From Hemerocallis citrina (Eukaryota; Streptophyta; Magnoliopsida; Asparagales; Asphodelaceae): a stretch of 64,000 bases of DNA. Where the stretch lies: NCBI GenBank assembly GCA_017893485.1, contig CM030364.1:201655292-201719291 (forward strand), written 5' to 3'. This document shows positions 44,403 to 56,444 of the stretch, piece after piece. Under the pieces are notes generated by a model that was not told where the DNA came from, ran no database searches, and saw only the letters and a list, made by a program, of their open reading frames with translations. Positions within the stretch are counted from its first letter, which is position 1; each line of letters opens with the position of its first letter. Made by a program: the position numbers and the translations under genes.

Positions 44403-46220
44403 ATGGCAACTACTTCGAATGCAAATCAGTACCATGAAGGCCAGTCTACACAAAGGCCACCCCTTTTCGATGGAACAAATTACAACTATTGGAAGTGTAG
44501 AATGAAGATCTACCTACAATCCATCAACTATGAAATATGGAACATAACGGAAACAGAGTACACCGCTCCTACTATTCCATATGGACAATGGAACGACAAC
44601 ATGAAGAACCAAACAATGAACAATGCAAAAGCAATGAATGCGCTATTCTGTGCTCTTACAAAGGAGGAGTTCAACCGTGTGTCCAATGCAGCAACTGCAC
44701 ATCAAATTTGGCACACACTCGAGGTAACTCATGAAGGAACAAACAAAGTGAAAGAATCTAAAATATCTATTCTTATTCATAGGTTTGAAATATTCTGCAT
44801 GAAGGAGAAGGAGAATGTATCCGAGATGATTACTAGGTTCACAGACATTACAAACTCACTTGTGGCACTTGGGAAGACATACACTCAAGCCGAGATGGTG
44901 AGAAAAGTACTTCGTGTACTAACCCCCGAATGGGAGAAGAAGACCACCGCCATAGAAGAGGCCAATAATTTATCACAACTTTCTCTTGAGAATCTTGTGA
45001 GAAATCTTATGACTTATGAGGTACAACTTGAAGAGCGAAAGAAGGATGCCTAACCACAATAATCAAAGAAGAAGACATTAGCATTCAAAACCATAACAGA
45101 CTCCGAGGATGAAGAAGAAGATGAGGAAGAGATTGCCATGTTCACGAGGAGATTCAAAAAGTTCCTAAGAAAATGTAAGTTTAATTCAAAAATTAAAGAT
45201 TCTAATGAACCTCCAACTTGTTTCAGGTGTAACAAGGCAGGCCATATGAAGAAGGATTGTCCACTAGAAAATGCAAAATCTAAGGGAAAGATATCCAACT
45301 TCAAGAATGATAAGTACACAAAGAACAAGTTCTTGAAAAACAAAAAGACATACCAAGCAACTTGGGATGACAGCGATTCTTCTTCGGAAGAAGAAATTGA
45401 TGAGACCAACGAGGTTGCAAACGTGTGCTTTATGGCATCTCAAAATCAAGTAAGTAATGAGTATGATTCTAATGATTTACTTGATGCGTTCAATGAAATT
45501 TTTCAAGAACTTAAAAAAGAAAAGATTAGAGTTAAGAATTTAGAGAAAGTTAATCAAACACTTTCTCAAGAGAATCTTAACCTTGATAAAGAAGTAAAAT
45601 CTTTAAATTCTCGTATTTCTAGTTTAGATATGGATCTTGAATCTCTAAAGAAAAATTATGAAGAAATATCCACGAACGTATCTAAGTTTAATAAAGGAAA
45701 AGAGAATTTAAATGATGTTCTTCAAAATCAAGTAAAATCTAGTCAAAAGTTTGGACTTGGTTTTAAAAAATCTCTTGAAAAACCTCATTCTTCTAAGAAC
45801 ACTAGTATAAATAAACTTATATCTATTTCTAGTGTTAAACATAAATTTTATGAGTTCTTTGAAAAGCCTAAAATTGTAAGTTCTCCTGATAAAAGCAAAT
45901 CTAAAATTCAGCCAAGTCGACTGCACCCATCCATCAGTCACCTGTCCAGAGGTACTAAGTCTTATTCGACAAGACTAAAACCTCATATAAGTCGACCTAT
46001 ACTACCTCCCAGTCGACTGAATGATAGTAAAAGTCAACTAAAAGGTGTTATAAAGTCGACTGGACAGGGCAAATATGTATGGGTTCCAGTCAACCTGAGT
46101 TCAAAGGATAGAATTACTTATATCAATTCATATATGCTGAATGTATGTAATTCTGCCAATTTCATTTTTGCTTATGGTGGAAAATCAAACTCATCATGGG
46201 TTTGGTTTCCTACAAACTAA
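44403..46220 (+). pseudogene. Gag of the SIRE-type element (two internal stops)
   Basis: From ATG 44403 the frame carries the copia gag domain (PPLFDGTNYNYWKCRMKIYL, then MNALFCALTKEEFNRV) and reaches two TAA codons at about 45051 and 45060. It continues in the same frame through a zinc knuckle (CFRCNKAGHMKKDC, near 45220). Next come a long coiled-coil-like region (LEKVNQTLSQENLNLDKEV) and a Ser/Lys-rich tail that contains several GTCGAC sites. It packages element RNA. Without the two stops it would be one ORF into the protease region. Confidence 0.88.
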
Positions 46221-47949
46221 TATTTTTTGGACCCAATGAAAAGGGTACCATATTCACATTGAATATTTTATAGGTACCTAAGAAAGATCGTTGGATACTT
46301 GACAACAGATGTTCGAAGCATATGACTGGTCATGCCAACCTCCTATCTTCCATACAAAACATTGATCGAGGAACAGTTACATTTGGCAACAACAATAAAT
46401 AAAAATTCATAGGAATTGGTATGGTCGGTAAGGACACTAACCCCTCTATAAAAGATGTTTTATTAGTTAGTGGACTTATGCATAACCTGTTAAGTATTAG
46501 TCAACTTTGTGATAAGGTTATAAAATCATATTTGAAAAAGATGCTTGTTTAATTTATGACTCTACCATGCAAAATATAATTTTTCAAGGTTTTAGGAAAA
46601 ATAACATTTATGAATTGTGTTTGAAAGCATATGAGTTTTCAAATGGTTTTTGCTTAGTAGCTTCTAATAATGATTCTTGGCTTTGGCATAGACGTTTTGG
46701 TTATGTGAATATGAAAAATCTCTCTAAATTGTCTAAGTACAACCTAGTTAAAGGGCTGCTAAGACTATCCTTTAAAAAGGATAAGTTATGTGATGCATGT
46801 CAACTAGGTAAGCAAATTAAATCTACTTTCAAAACAAAAGAAGTAATTTCTACTAGTAAGCCGCTCGAATTAATTCACATGGATTTATTTGGCCCTACTA
46901 GAGTTGCTTCTTTAAATAAAAGTAGGTATATATTTGTTTTAGTAGATGATTTTTCACGATTCACTTGGACTTTCTTTTTAAAACATAAAAATGATGCTTT
47001 TGAAGAATTTGCAAATTTTTGTAAACGAATTCAAAATCAAAAATCTCTAACCATAGTCACTATTAGAAGTGATCATGGTGGAGAATTTGAAAATGAAACA
47101 TTTGCAGAATATTGCAACAAGAATGGTATAACTCATTCATTTGCATTTCCTAGAGCTTCACCACAAAATGGAGTGGTTGAAAGGAAGAATAGGACTTTGC
47201 AAGAATGTGCACGTACCATGATTGTTGAAAGCAATTTACCTAAGTATTTTTGGGTTGAAGCTGTTGCTACAGCTTGTTATGTTTTAAATAGAATTTTGAT
47301 TAGGCCTAAGCTAAAGAAAACTTGTTATGAGCTATTTTTTAATAGAATTCCTAAGGTCTCTTACTTTAAAATATTTGGATGTAAGTGTTTTATTCTGAAC
47401 ACTAAAGATAATTTAGATAAATTTGATCCTAGATCTAATGAGGGTATCTTTGTAGGATACTCAAATAGGAGTAAAGCATATAAAATCTTCAACAAGTCAA
47501 CAATGACTATTGAAGAATCCATGCATATTACATTTGATGAATCTCTGCCTTCATCGAATTTAATTGAAGATGATGAAACTAACTCATCACCTTTAAATAA
47601 AGTAATTATATCTTTAGAACAAACTAGTCTTGCGGATAAGTCGACCGATAAGGAAGTCAAGTCAACAGATGTGAAACAGTCGACTGAGGAACTTGTCAAG
47701 TCGACTGATCCTGTTGTGATGTCTCCAACTTTATCAAAATCTTTTGTTGAAGTTAGAGATCATCCTCATGATTTAATAATTGGTGACATTTCACATGGTA
47801 TTCAGACGAGATCACATGTTAATATGATATCTCACACAGCCTTCTTATCGGATTTTGAACCGAAGAATATACAAGAAGCATGTGAGAATGAATTTTGGAT
47901 GAATGCCATGCAAGATGAGTTAAACCAATTCATAAGGAATGATGTATGA
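46221..47949 (+). pseudogene. Protease remnant and integrase of the SIRE-type element
   Basis: The protease site, normally DSGCSxHMTG, reads DNRCSKHMTG (about 46300-46330) and is followed by stops and a frameshift, so it is dead. Integrase is open from about 46567: LWHRRFGYVN and CDACQLGKQ (zinc finger), then the DDE core with HMDLFGPTR, RSDHGGEF and NGVVERKNRTLQE. A low-complexity hinge with four GTCGAC or GTCAAC sites lies at 47640-47705. The frame ends at TGA 47947-47949, where relatives have Trp. Confidence 0.88.
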
Positions 47950-49391
47950 GATTTAGTTCCACGACCTCCTGATCATACTATAATTGGTACTAAATGGGTA
48001 TTCAAGAATAAGTTAGATGAATCAGGATAAGTTGTTAGGAACAAAGCTAGAGTAGTTGCTCAAGGATATAATCAAGAAGAAGGCATAGATTTTGATAAAA
48101 TATATGCTCCTGTTGCTAAATTAGAATCAATTCATATCTTATTATCTTTTGCTTGTTTTATGAATTTTACACTTTTCAAATGGATGTTAAAAGTGCATTC
48201 CTTAATGGGTTTATAAAAGAAGATGTTTATGTTAAACAATCACCTGATTTTGAACATGAACAATTCCCAAACCACGTTTTTAAGTTGAAAAAGGCTTTAT
48301 ACGGTCTTAAACAAGCACCTCGTGCTTGGTATGATCGACTGAAGACTTTTCTTTCAGATACAGGTTTTGAAATAGGTAAAGTAGATACTACTTTGTTTAT
48401 TAGAAGAATTAAGATTGATATTTTAATCATACAAATATATGTTGACGATATAATTTTTGGTTCTACTAATAGCAATCTATGTCAAAAGTTTGCTAACACC
48501 ATGAAAAACGAGTATGAGATGAGTCACATGGGTGAACTCAATTATTTCCTTAGACTACAAATTAAGCAGTCACAAAATGGCATATTCATTAATCAAGGAA
48601 AATATGCCAAGGAATTACTCAAACGGTTTAACATGGATAGCATAAGTAGTAAGGCTACACCTATGGCTACTACCACTACCCTTGACAAAGATGTATTAGG
48701 TAAGAGTGTCGATCAGAAACTCTATCGAGGTATGATTGGCTCACTCTTATATATAACTGCTAGTAGACCAGACATTATATTTAGTGTATGTTTGTGTGCT
48801 AGATATCAGTCAAGTCCTAAAGAATCTCACTTGAAAGCTGTGAAACGCATTTTAAGATATATTAAAGGCACATCTGATTATGGTCTATTTTATCCACGCA
48901 CCGACAATTTTCAACTTTTGTCGTATAGTGATGCGGATTTTGCTAGCAGTAAAACTGACCGCAAGAGCACTAGTGGGGCATGTCACTTTTTGGGACATTC
49001 ACTAGTTTCTTGGTGCAGTAAGAAGCAAAATTTGGTATCCCTATCTACTACAGAAGCTGAATATATCGCTGCAAGTTTGGTTTGTGCCCAAATTTTGTGG
49101 ATGAAACAAACCTTATTAGACTATGGTATTTCTTTTGAAAAACCTTCAATAATGTGTGATAATACCAGTGCCGTTAACTTATCTAAGAATCCTGTTCAAC
49201 ACTCACGTACGAAACATATTGATATTTGACATTATTTTCTACGTGATCATGTTTTAAAGGGAGACATTTCTTTAGACTTTATTTCTACTAATAAACAAGT
49301 AGCTGATATTTTTACCAAACCCCTTAAAGAAGACATCTTTATAACCCTAAGAAGAGAACTAGGAATTTGTAATTTTCATGATATTTCTTGA
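47950..49391 (+). pseudogene. Reverse transcriptase and RNase H of the SIRE-type element
   Basis: Reverse transcriptase starts with GTKWVFKNK and has a stop near 48030 and a frameshift near 48170. It then stays open through MDVKSAFLNG, KALYGLKQAPRAWYDRL and the catalytic YVDDIIFGS. RNase H follows with YSDADFASSKTDRKSTSG and LSTTEAEYIA. A TGA at about 49227-49229 replaces the Arg after HIDI; the last residues (ADIFTKPL) continue to about 49391. Confidence 0.9.
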
Positions 49392-49408
49392 ATTTTTTTT
49401 TTTGGTAA

Positions 49409-49590
49409 GTCAACTTACACACATTGGTCAGTCGACTGCCAAGTATTGTTTTAAATTTTTTCTGTAGTTTTTATGCTCTGGACAGTCGACTGAGATTCAC
49501 ACCCAGTCGACCGACCAGTTGTATTGATAATATGTTCATTTTTTTTACTCTCGACTAAGTCGACTGTCTACAAATACCAGTCGACTGACG
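49409..49590. repeat. Paired GTCGAC palindromes downstream of SIRE pol
   Basis: Sites start at 49409 (GTCAAC) and 49431, 49485 and 49506, and 49559 and 49580, with spacings of 22, 21 and 21. This is noncoding sequence between pol and the extra ORF. Confidence 0.85.
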
Positions 49591-49952
49591 CGAATCATTA
49601 TTCTTCTGATTCAAATCTTGGAACATTTTTTTGAGGCGAATGTTTATCTTTTTACTCTTCTTTGACCATCCTAAACCGTCGATATCCTTTTCCTTTGATC
49701 TCAGCCATTGATATCCTTGTAAAAACCCTAAAACCTACCCCCTTCCTTTCATTTTTACCCTTCTCAGCTGTCTGACCTTTCTTTACCCAGATCTGAAGAA
49801 GAGTAGAGAAGTCAACTCCACAATGCCAGTGCTGTCAAAATTCCCAGCATTGAGAGAATCCAATCCGGTTGATTTCTTGTAGATTTCAAGTTCCCTTGCA
49901 GTTTGTAGAGTCTCCTTGTTGGTATACTTTCTTCTCTCTCTTTTCTTTTCTT

Positions 49953-50993
49953 ATGGCTCCTAAGAGATCTAAAACATCTCATGTAGAGGAGATTTCTTCT
50001 TCTAGAGTCAAGAGATTACATTCAATATCTTAGAAGTCCAGATCTTTTAGAGAAATGGTTCATCATTTGTTCTATGATAATCTTTCCGGGTCGATTTGTC
50101 AATTTTTCAGATCTTGATAGGTTTAATCATGTATCTTTGTTTCAACATTGTAGTCTTTTTGAATTCTTGTCTTTAGAAAATCAACCCTGCTACTACTCTC
50201 AACTCAGTTACTTGTTTTATACAAATATAAGGGTTGTTCAGTCGGATGATGGTGAGGTACTCATTTATTCTTCTGTCAAAAATAAGAAGATGAAACTCAC
50301 CTCCGAAAGAATCAATCTTATTTTGGGTATAGACGATGAGGGACTTAATTTAGGAGAAATCTTGATGGATGATGCCACCATTTTATCTAGAATTTATTTG
50401 CCGAATCATGGACCCCATATGACAAATAAGTCCATTACCCCTGTTGCAAAACTTGTTGCACGGATACTATCATACAATATCATCCCTAAACAAGGAGTTA
50501 TGATCAGTATTCCATGGAATTACAACAAGCCGTGTATGCAATATTCGGCAAAATCAATCTCAATTAGGGTCGTATCATTTTTTCTAGACTTCATAAGTCT
50601 CATTCTTCTTTTCTTCCTTTTGGTGCCCTACTTACTCGTGTCTTTTGTGCTTATGATGTCGATCTCGATTCAGAGACCAATGTAGTCAAGCATTATGAAT
50701 GCTTTGATCGTGCAAGTTTAGCACGCATGAAGCTTCTTACTTCTCCCCCTAGGTCTACCTTTAGGACATCCCCTCAAGTTCCTTTAGCCACTTCAGCTCG
50801 TCCGTCTTCTGCTTCTGGTTCCTCTCATCCTCGAGCAGATTTTGATGATCCGCGCAGTATTTATAATGTCGTTAATTATATCATGGATCGTCAAGATATT
50901 CTTGAATCACAAATTTCCCATCTTACTCACCTGTTCTCTGCTCAATTTTCTCCTCCTTCTCATGATGACACAGATGACGAAGACGAAGATTAA
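49953..50993 (+). pseudogene. Extra 3' ORF of the SIRE-type element (env-like position)
   Basis: An ATG (MAPKRSKTSHVEEISSS) opens a frame that stops near 50030. Other frames continue with FVNFSDLDRFNHVSLFQHCS, TSERINLILGIDDEGL and VAKLVARILSYNIIPKQG. The end is a Ser/Pro-rich, then acidic tail to 50993 (SPPSHDDTDDEDED). SIRE elements carry an extra ORF here that has been called env-like, but this one shows no signal peptide and no convincing fusion-protein features. It resembles the plant proteins annotated as putative transposon proteins. It is broken by at least two shifts or stops. Confidence 0.7.
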
Positions 50994-51374
50994 TGAGTTC
51001 CTATTTTTCTTATTTTCTATAAAATTTTTTTACTCATTGTTGCATCTTCTTTCTATTATGTACTAGTTTGAACTCAGACTAAGTTTCTATGAATGCATTT
51101 TGTGTTATTTGTTTGTGAGAAGTATTCCTTCTTCCCATTTTTGTTGATGAAAAAGGGGGAGAGAACATCCAATATCAGTTTTTTTTATGTTAATGTGTAT
51201 TTTTATGCGTGCTTTGTATGTATATTGCTGTTGTAAGAATATATGCATGCCTTGTATTTTTTACGCTTTCACCTATGCATGATGTACATCTGATAGGGGG
51301 AGCATGTGAACACTTATATTTTCTATTTCTTTTATTATAAGCTATTGTGTTGTCATCATAAAAAAGGGGGAGAA
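50994..51374 (+). other. 3' noncoding region and polypurine tracts of the SIRE-type element
   Basis: It contains AAAAAGGGGGAGAG near 51150, GGGGGAGCATG near 51297 and AAAAAGGGGGAGAA (51361-51374) directly before the LTR. The last is the main polypurine tract. The repeated AAAAAGGGGGAG upstream looks like an additional purine primer site. Confidence 0.75.
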
Positions 51375-52801
51375 TGTTGATTCTTGATTTTGATAATTAC
51401 AACACAATGCAAATTTGTTATGCTACATCTTATACATTGCAGGTTGACAAAATGTTCAATCAAAGCTCTCACAGCAAATTGATCAAGAGCTCTTAAGATT
51501 GATTCAGCAAGCTTCATTGTCAAAGACAAAGGCTAAAGCTCCAACTCAAGACTCAAGTCAAGACTCAAGACAAGACCTATGCTCCAATGTGTTATATTAC
51601 ATGTCTTGTAAAACAATTGTAATTTTCCTTTTTTTGAGTCTTAGATTGATGTAACAGCCTTGTCACACACATACACACACTCATACATTTTTTGTAAATG
51701 AGTGTTTTTCAAAAGATTAAAGATCAAAACAGTTTGAATTAGATCAGCTGTTAAGTACCAGTCGACTCTCCTATGGAACCAGTCGACTATACCAGTACGA
51801 AACTGTCTGAACTTTTACAAACTCTGACCAGTCGACTCATTATGGCAACCCAGTCGACTGTTCAAGTTGTTTTGACAGTTTTCTGTTTTTAAAACTCGTT
51901 TTTCAAAATCAAATCTTTAATTCCGTTGGTTGACAGTTGGAACAAATGTTTCCCAACGTCCAGTGTTTCTAACTCTATAAATAGAGAATAGAATTCACTG
52001 TGAAAAGGTTAACAACTTTATAAGCTTTCAAGTCTTTAGTTTTTCAAAAAGAGATATAAGAGTTTCAAAAGCTTTCAAATTCTCTAAGTCTTTGGTTCTC
52101 TGAAATTCAGTCCAATATAACATTGATTTCATTTTGGACTGATCTCAGAAGTGACCTATTAGCCACTATACAAAAATCACAATCACAAAACAAGGCTATA
52201 GGTTGATTGTAACTCTTTTGTTGTTGTTCTTCACTCTCGAGTTGTGAGAGTGGTTTCCTCTCGGTTGGAGAGTTAGGCTCTAGGGTGTAGAGTCAGGTTT
52301 GTCACTCTTGGTGGAAAAGTGGGTTGCTTTCTCTAGTTGTGAGAAAGGACTACGGGTTGGACAAGGTTGTTGTCTAACGCCGTAGGGTGTTCTTGTAATT
52401 ATTTCAAGAATAGTGGAAAATCTCAAGTGGGTTGCTTGGGGACTAGATGTAGGTCGGGAGGACCGAACCAGGATACATTGTGTGTACTCTGTGGTTGTAT
52501 CTCTTTGAACTTGCATTTTATTTTCTTACTTTATAGTTTTTCTGTGAAACTTGTCTGCAAAGTCGACTGGTCAGACTCGTACTACTCTCTCTGAAAACTT
52601 GTGTAATAAGTCGACTGTCTCATCTATAAGTCGACTCCTCAGACTCACTTTAAAAATACTATTCTTAACTGTCGCTTCAGTCGACTGGTTTATCTTTCAA
52701 GTCGACTGATCAGAAGAAAATTTTAATTCCGCATTTTATATTTTATAAAACACTATTCACCCCTCCTCTAGTGTTTCTTGCCTTGCCTACAGGATCCAAC
52801 A
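51375..52801 (+). repeat. 3' LTR of the SIRE-type element
   Basis: This 1427-bp copy of 42941-44375 has a TATA box at 51976-51983. About twenty substitutions and the shorter C-run (CACCCCTCCTC) distinguish it. Confidence 0.92.
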
Positions 52802-54371
52802 CTATCACCTTGGCACGACACCCGAACCTCAACCAACATAGCCGCGCAAATAACCAGTGTTCTAACCAACCCCGGGCCAACGGTGCGGCCCGACCTTCCA
52901 TTGCGTCGAATTTGCGCCGCGTCATCTCCGAAAGGCAGGCCAGCCGGACGAGGGGAGAGGTCGCTTCCAACTTGGCCTCGAACCATTGCCGAAAGCCTTC
53001 CCAGGCGCACAATCCCCCGCAGAACCCGGGGGGACAAGCCCCGTAACAAGGGTCGAATTCCAGAACTTCCGGGAGGAGATCCTTCAAGCCATCCGAAACA
53101 GTCCAGCTACCGAGGTCTACCACAGTTCCGCCCACCAATCAGGAACGGAAGCCAGCGAGTCCCGCGGATCGACTCGTCTCCAGTCGACGGTGGACCCCGT
53201 CCTTCGTCGTCTGGAGGAAATGGAAAACCATCTCACACATCTCGACGAGGACGGACCAATCCCGGGTTGCAGCCATCGTCCGACCGGACCCCCTTTCTCC
53301 CCCAAAATCCTTGAAGCAAAGATTCCTCGGAACTTCAGACTGCCTCAATTCGAGACCTATAATGGCGAGGGTGATCTTGCTGATCACATGGAGGGGTTTA
53401 AGACCCTCATGTTGATTCACAGCATTGCGGATCCTCTCATCTGTCGCGCCTTCCCTGCTACCCTCCGGGGTCTGGCTCGGGAGTGGTTCTCCAAACTCGC
53501 CCCTGGCTCGGTCTTCTCCTTCGGGCAGCTGGAGGCGGGTTTCCTTGCCCACTTCGTGACCAGCAAGAAGGTCGAGAAAATGAGCTCCTCCCTTCTGGAC
53601 CTCAAATAGAAGGATGGGGAATCCCTCCGGGAGTTCGTTCGGAGGTTCACCTCGGAGGCAAGGTCGGTTTCCTCCCTCGACGCAGGGGTCGCTTCTGCAA
53701 CCTTTCGACACAACGTCCACCACGGCCAGCTTAAGGCCTCTTTAGCCAAAAAGTCTCCCGTGGACTTCCCCGACCTACTCAACAGGGTCGAAAAATATAT
53801 CCGGGCCGAGGAGGCCCTCAACCCCGAAGGCGCGAAGGAAGCCATTGCTAAGGGGAAGCACAAGGTCAATGATGTTGAACCCTTCAAAAGACCTAGAAAA
53901 GAGGCAACCATTCCTAAGAGGGTCCCCCCGGTCCCGCGATTCGAGAGGTACACGCCCCTGACTCAGAATGTCTCGACAATCTTAATGGAGATCGAAGACA
54001 AGGGGGTCGTCCGATTACCTCCCCGACCAACTAACAACGGGAAGAAGCGAGACCAGAGGTTCTATTGCTGCTTCCACCGAGATACCGGGCACGATACAGA
54101 TCACTGTCGAGCCCTCAAGGACGAAATTGAAACCCTCACCCAACGAGGGTATCTGAGGGAGTTCACCCGGGCCAACCCAAAAGACCGAAGAGAGCCGAGG
54201 AGCCCAAGGCGTTTGCCTCCCCCTCAGACAACCGGTCAGCGACCTGATCGGGCCTCGAAAACCGAGGAAGTCGGTGGACATGCCATCCTCCATTGCGTAC
54301 ACGGCGGACCCATGGGGGGGAATCTAAGACTTCTCGAAAAGCCTTTATCTGAGAGGTCAACTCTGTCTTAG
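52802..54371 (+). pseudogene. Gag of the Tat-lineage element (continuation)
   Basis: The frame resumes after the copia insertion and has stops in its first 60 bases. It then carries the Tat gag domain: FETYNGEGDLADHMEGFKTL, CRAFPATLRGLAREWFSKL and FGQLEAGFLAHFV. TAG at 53607-53609 interrupts it. Further on are KSPVDFPDLLNRVEKYIRAE and a Cys/His motif YCCFHRDTGHDTDHC (near 54065). A frameshift in a G-run near 54315 separates it from the protease. Confidence 0.85.
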
Positions 54372-54861
54372 ACCACCTCTCTCCCCAAATTCAGCAGCAG
54401 GCGGTCTCCTTCTCAGGAGAAGACCTCGAAAGCGTCATGCTTCCACACTGCGATGCCCTCGTCATCAGCCTCGACATGGCCAACTTCTAGGTTCGTCGAA
54501 TTCTGGTAGACAATGGCAGTTTGGTCAACATCCTTTTCTTAGAAGCATTTGAGAACCTCAAACTTCCCCGAGAAAAGCTAAAGCCGGCCGGTTACACCAT
54601 CGACGGATTTTCTGGCATCCCCATGCAAATCGAGGGAATCGTGACAATAAACGTGACCAAAGGAATGGCCCCCGTCCTCCGAACCGAGTCGATGGATTTT
54701 ATGGTTGTGAACGTCAAGGCAGCCTACAACGCCATCCTCGGCCGACCCGGACTCTGTTCGCTCGGGCTGTCCCCTCTGCCTACCATCTGAAACTAAAGTT
54801 CCCGACTGACGTCGGGGTCGGGGTCATTCGGGGCAACCAGGAGTCGGCACACTCTTGCTAC
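54372..54861 (+). pseudogene. Protease region of the Tat-lineage element
   Basis: DLESVMLPHCDALVI is followed by a TAG near 54488, then VRRILVDNGSLVNILFLEAF with the VDNGS catalytic motif usual for Tat proteases, and later AYNAILGRPGL. A stop at about 54790 and a frame change follow. It would cleave the Gag-Pol polyprotein. Confidence 0.8.
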
Positions 54862-56444
54862 ATGACCGCGGTCGAGGGCGGTGTATTTCCCCTCGACACT
54901 GTCGAGCTCCTACCAGAAGAAAGCCATCCGCAATCAGAACCCGTGCAAAAATTGGAGGAGGTCTCCTTGGAAGCAGAGGACAAGTCCAAGTGGTTCTGTG
55001 TGAGCCGAACTCTTTCCGCCGAACTGAAGCCGAATCTGATCGACTGCATCCGCCGAAATGTCGACCTCTTCGCCTGGACACTGTCCGACATGCCCGGGAT
55101 TTCCGAAGACTTAATCATGCACCGGCTAAGCGTCGCCCCCGGCTCCAAACCAGTACAGCAGAAGCGCTGCAAGTTTGCCCCGGAAAGGCAGCAGGCGGTG
55201 TGAGCGGAGGTGGATAAGTTGTTATCGGCCCGGTTCATTCAAGAAGTCAGCTACCCCGAATGGCTGGCTAATGTCGTGATGGTAAAGAAGGCTAGCGGAA
55301 CTTGGAGGATCTGTATTGACGTTACCGACCTCAACAAGGCGTGCCCCAAGGATCCTTTTTCCCTCCCAAGCATTGACGCTCTGATCGATGCAACATCGGG
55401 TCACGAGCTCCTAACCTTCATGGATGCCTTCTCAGGTTATAATCAAATCCGGATGTTTCCTCTGCACATCGCCAAGACATCCTTCGTCACCGACCAAGGT
55501 CTCTACTGTTACCGGGTCATGCCCTTCGAGCTCAAGAATGTCAGGGCCACCTACCAGAGGCTCGTCAACCGAGTCTTCAAAAATCAGATCGGTCGAAACA
55601 TGGAGGTGTACATCGATGATATGCTTTTCAAGAGCCGATGAGGGAAATATCACATTGCCGACCTCAAGGAAGCTTTCGGCATCCTTCGGTCTCACAACAT
55701 GAGGCTCAACCCCGCCAAGTGCGCCTTCGACGGCTCGTCCGGAAAATTTCTGGAGTTCGTCGTCAGCCAACGCGGCATAGAAGCCAATCCAGCGAAGATC
55801 CAGGACATTATCGACATGGCCCCGCCCCGAAACGTCAAGGAGGTTCAATGGCTTACGGATAGACTGGCGGCCATCGGCCGCTTCCTCTCCAAATCAGGGG
55901 AGAAGTCCCTCCCATTCTTCAAGGCCTTGCGGGGGACGAAGGGATTCGAATGGGGAAGCATCAACAATAGGCATTCGACGAGTTGAATTCCTACATCGCC
56001 ATTCCCCCGCTCCTAAACAAACCCAAACCCGGTGAACCCCACTTCCTGTACCTCTCGGCCTCGGAAAGTGCGCTTAGTGCCGTGCTCGTCCGAGAAGAAG
56101 ACGGTGTCCAAAAACCCCTGTATTATGTGATCAAGGTTCTGCTCTCAGCCTAAACCAGGTACGCAAAGATGGAAAAAATGGCGTATGCACTAATAACAGC
56201 GGCTCGTAAGCTCCGACCCTATTTCCAGGCACACTCTGTCCAGATCCTTACGGACCAGCCCCTGAAGACCATCCTCCACAAACCAGAGAGATCCGGCCAT
56301 GTGGTCAAGTGGTCGATCGAACTAAGCCAATATGACATCAGCTACCAGCCTAGGACGGCAATCAAGGTGCAGGCACTCTTTGAATTTATCAAGGAGTGCA
56401 CCATCTCCGAACCTTCGGACACCCCGGAAGTCGACCCAATATAG
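54862..56444 (+). pseudogene. Reverse transcriptase and first RNase H, Tat-lineage element
   Basis: The linker HRLSVAPGSKPVQQKRCKFA is interrupted by TGA at 55201-55203. It is followed by FIQEVSYPEWLANVVMVKKA, RICIDVTDLNKACPKDPF, LTFMDAFSGYNQIRM and the catalytic VYIDDM (near 55615). A stop at 55639-55641, a frame change near 55980 and a stop near 56150 follow. Then come the first RNase H and its tail: LSASESALSAVL, MAYALITAARKLRPYF and WSIELSQYDISY, ending at TAG 56442-56444. Confidence 0.87.

Larger units (their letters stand above)
42941..52801 (+). mobile_element. SIRE/Maximus-type Ty1/copia element
   Basis: It has two LTRs of about 1.43 kb (roughly 1.5 percent different by eye), a Met-tRNA primer site, gag, pol in copia order (protease, integrase, reverse transcriptase, RNase H), an additional ORF region after pol, and a polypurine tract. 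The extra 3' ORF and the gag type point to SIRE/Maximus. Several stops and shifts make it defective. The flanks CCGTC and CTATC are not a clean 5-bp duplication. Confidence 0.9.

Noticed and set aside
54824..55238. Antisense and shifted-frame ORFs over Tat pol
   Set aside because: They overlap the conserved pol frame and show no motifs of their own. GC-rich coding DNA gives such shadow frames.
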